Below, one piece after another: positions 62,601 through 64,000 of a stretch of 64,000 bases of DNA. The translations under genes and the position numbers were made by a program. Every line of letters begins with the position of its first letter. Position 1 is the stretch's first letter. Source of the stretch: Megachile rotundata (Eukaryota > Arthropoda > Insecta > Hymenoptera > Megachilidae). The notes under the pieces are model-generated. The model did no database searches, was not told the origin of the DNA, and saw nothing but the letters and a program-made list of their open reading frames with translations. The stretch is from NCBI RefSeq assembly GCF_050947335.1, contig NW_027473329.1:1178001-1242000 (forward strand). The letters run 5' to 3'.

Positions 62601-62740
62601 GATTGTGATTGTGTGATTGTGATTGTGTGATTGTGATTGTGTGATTGTGATTGTGTGATTGTGATTGTGTGATTGTGATTGTGTGATTGTGATTGTGTGA
62701 TTGTGATTGTGTGATTGTGATTGTGTGATTGTGATTGTGA
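62601..62740 (+). repeat. Short 14-bp T array ending in ABB
   Basis: About ten units with the doubled B word at the border, counterpart of 59936-60076. Confidence 0.92.
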
Positions 62741-63683
62741 TTGTGTGATTGTGTGATTGTGTGATTGTGTGATTGTGTGATTGTGTGATTGTGTGATTGT
62801 GTGATTGTGTGATTGTGTGATTGTGTGATTGTGTGATTGTGTGATTGTGTGATTGTGTGATTGTGTGATTGTGTGATTGTGTGATTGTGTGATTGTGTGA
62901 TTGTGTGATTGTGTGATTGTGTGATTGTGTGATTGTGTGATTGTGTGATTGTGTGATTGTGTGATTGTGTGATTGTGTGATTGTGTGATTGTGTGATTGT
63001 GTGATTGTGCGGTTGTGTGACCGTGATTGTGTGATTGTGATTGTGTGATTGTGTGATTGTGTGATTGTGTGATTGTGTGATTGTGTGATTGAGTGATTGT
63101 GTGACTGTGTGACTGTGTGACTGTGTGATTGAGGAACTGTGTGATTGTGTGACCATGATTGTGTGACCGTGATTGTGTGACCGATTGTGTGACCGTGATA
63201 GTGTGACCGTGAATGTGTGAATGCGTGATTGTGATTGCGTGATTGTGATTCCGTGATTGTGTGATTGTGTGATTGTGTGATTGTGTAATTGTGTGATTGT
63301 GTGATTGTGTGATTGTGTGATTGTGTGATTGTGTAATTGTGATTGTGCGATTGTGATTGTGTGATTGAGTGATTGTGTGATTGTGTGATTGTGTGATTGT
63401 GTGATTGTGTGATTGTGTGATTGTGTGATTGTGTGATTGTGTGATTGTGTGATTGTGTGATTGTGGGATTGTGTGATTGTGTGATTGTGTGATTGTGTGA
63501 TTGTGTGATTGTGTAATTGTGTGATTGTGTGATTGTGTGATTGTGTGATTGTGTGATTGTGTGATTGTGTGATTGTGTAATTGTGATTGTGCGATTGTGA
63601 TTGTGTGATTGTGTGATTGTGTGATTGTGTGATTGTGAGATTGTGTGATTGTGTGATTGTGAGCTTGTGTGATTGTGTGATTG
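62741..63683 (+). repeat. Diverged 8-bp domain containing the degenerate segment (copy 2)
   Basis: The stretch at about 63095-63255 repeats 60395-60555 at an offset of exactly 2700 bp with no difference I can see across roughly 300 bp. One 8-bp unit is lost just downstream. Then GTGGGATTG, GTAATTG, GCGATTG, GTGAGATTG and GAGCTTG (63661). Confidence 0.9.
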
Positions 63684-64000
63684 TGTGATTGTGATTGTGT
63701 GATTGTGATTGTGTGATTGTGATTGTGTGATTGTGATTGTGTGATTGTGATTGTGTGATTGTGATTGTGTGATTGTGATTGTGTGATTGTGATTGTGTGA
63801 TTGTGATTGTGTGATTGTGATTGTGTGATTGTGATTGTGTGATTGTGATTGTGTGATTGTGATTGTGTGATTGTGATTGTGTGATTGTGATTGTGTGATT
63901 GTGATTGTGTGATTGTGATTGTGTGATTGTGATTGTGTGATTGTGATTGTGTGATTGTGATTGTGTGATTGTGATTGTGTGATTGTGATTGTGTGATTGT
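63684..64000 (+). repeat. 14-bp T array running off the right edge
   Basis: About 22 T-type units; truncated by the window end, so length and presence of a C block are unknown. Confidence 0.94.

Larger units (their letters stand above)
1..64000 (+). repeat. A/B-word satellite array spanning the window (interrupted once)
   Basis: The whole window is built from TGTGATTG (A, 8 bp) and TGATTG (B, 6 bp), always in this orientation; I saw no inverted segment. The + strand is made of T, G and A with almost no C, and nearly every C belongs to a recognisable unit variant. The 14-bp form (AB) has 7 T, 5 G, 2 A and no C. The array continues past both window ends. The only interruption is the foldback element at 9012-9265. 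The array has no coding capacity I would accept. It could be pericentromeric, subtelomeric or interstitial heterochromatin; the sequence alone does not decide. Confidence 0.98.

Noticed and set aside
57406..63156. Minus-strand frame of 1916 codons with a true ATG
   Set aside because: The ATG comes from GACCATG in the degenerate patch at about 63095-63255. The same patch occurs inside the frame at 60395-60555, and composition is otherwise pure repeat.
1..64000. G-quadruplex, triplex or replication-origin function
   Set aside because: The units have single G residues (no GGG runs apart from occasional GTGGG variants) and mix purines and pyrimidines, so neither structure is favoured. I see no origin motif.

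Overview
This 64-kb window is, apart from one 254-bp island, a single continuous satellite DNA. I find no credible protein-coding gene, rRNA, tRNA, CRISPR array, operon, promoter or terminator. The scale of the array, its higher-order duplications and one foldback (MITE-like) insertion point to eukaryotic heterochromatin (pericentromeric, subtelomeric or interstitial) assembled from long reads. The species cannot be named. The only weak taxonomic hint is an AACCTAACC stretch in the loop of the insertion, a motif common in insect DNA.

The satellite is written with two words, always in the same orientation: A = TGTGATTG (8 bp) and B = TGATTG (6 bp, A minus one TG). Two textures alternate. (1) Homogeneous 14-bp arrays, (AB)n, cover roughly 45% of the window. 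The longest are 2095-4668, 11846-13544, 20837-23350, 26111-29196 and 38207-40280. In 17 places the 3' end of such an array carries a C-variant unit, TGCGATTGTGATTG, which places one CpG every 14 bp. (2) Diverged 8-bp domains, mostly (A)n, are sprinkled with diagnostic point variants such as GTATAC, GTCCGATTG, GATAGTG, GACCGTG, GATTGCGTG and GAGCTTG. These recur in fixed order and so define higher-order repeats.

The usual order along the + strand is: 8-bp domain, GAGCTTG or GAGTTATTG marker, 14-bp T array, optional 14-bp C array, GATTGAGATTG or GATTCAGATTG junction, next 8-bp domain. Whole composite blocks are duplicated with spacings of about 2.77 kb (4.67-9.37 kb), 1.6 kb (42.8-45.1 kb), 3.4 kb (50.4-56.4 kb) and 2.7 kb (58.5-63.7 kb). 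A roughly 0.5-kb module is tandemly repeated inside 13.5-15.2 kb and 16.5-18.4 kb.

The island at 9012-9265 is a foldback element with about 105-bp inverted arms and a 35-nt loop. Its corresponding site in the neighbouring 2.77-kb repeat is empty, so it probably inserted after that duplication. Very long minus-strand reading frames (up to 23.6 kb) exist only because the repeat has no stop codon in any minus frame. I treat them as artefacts. Array boundaries below were read by eye and are good to about 10-15 bp.
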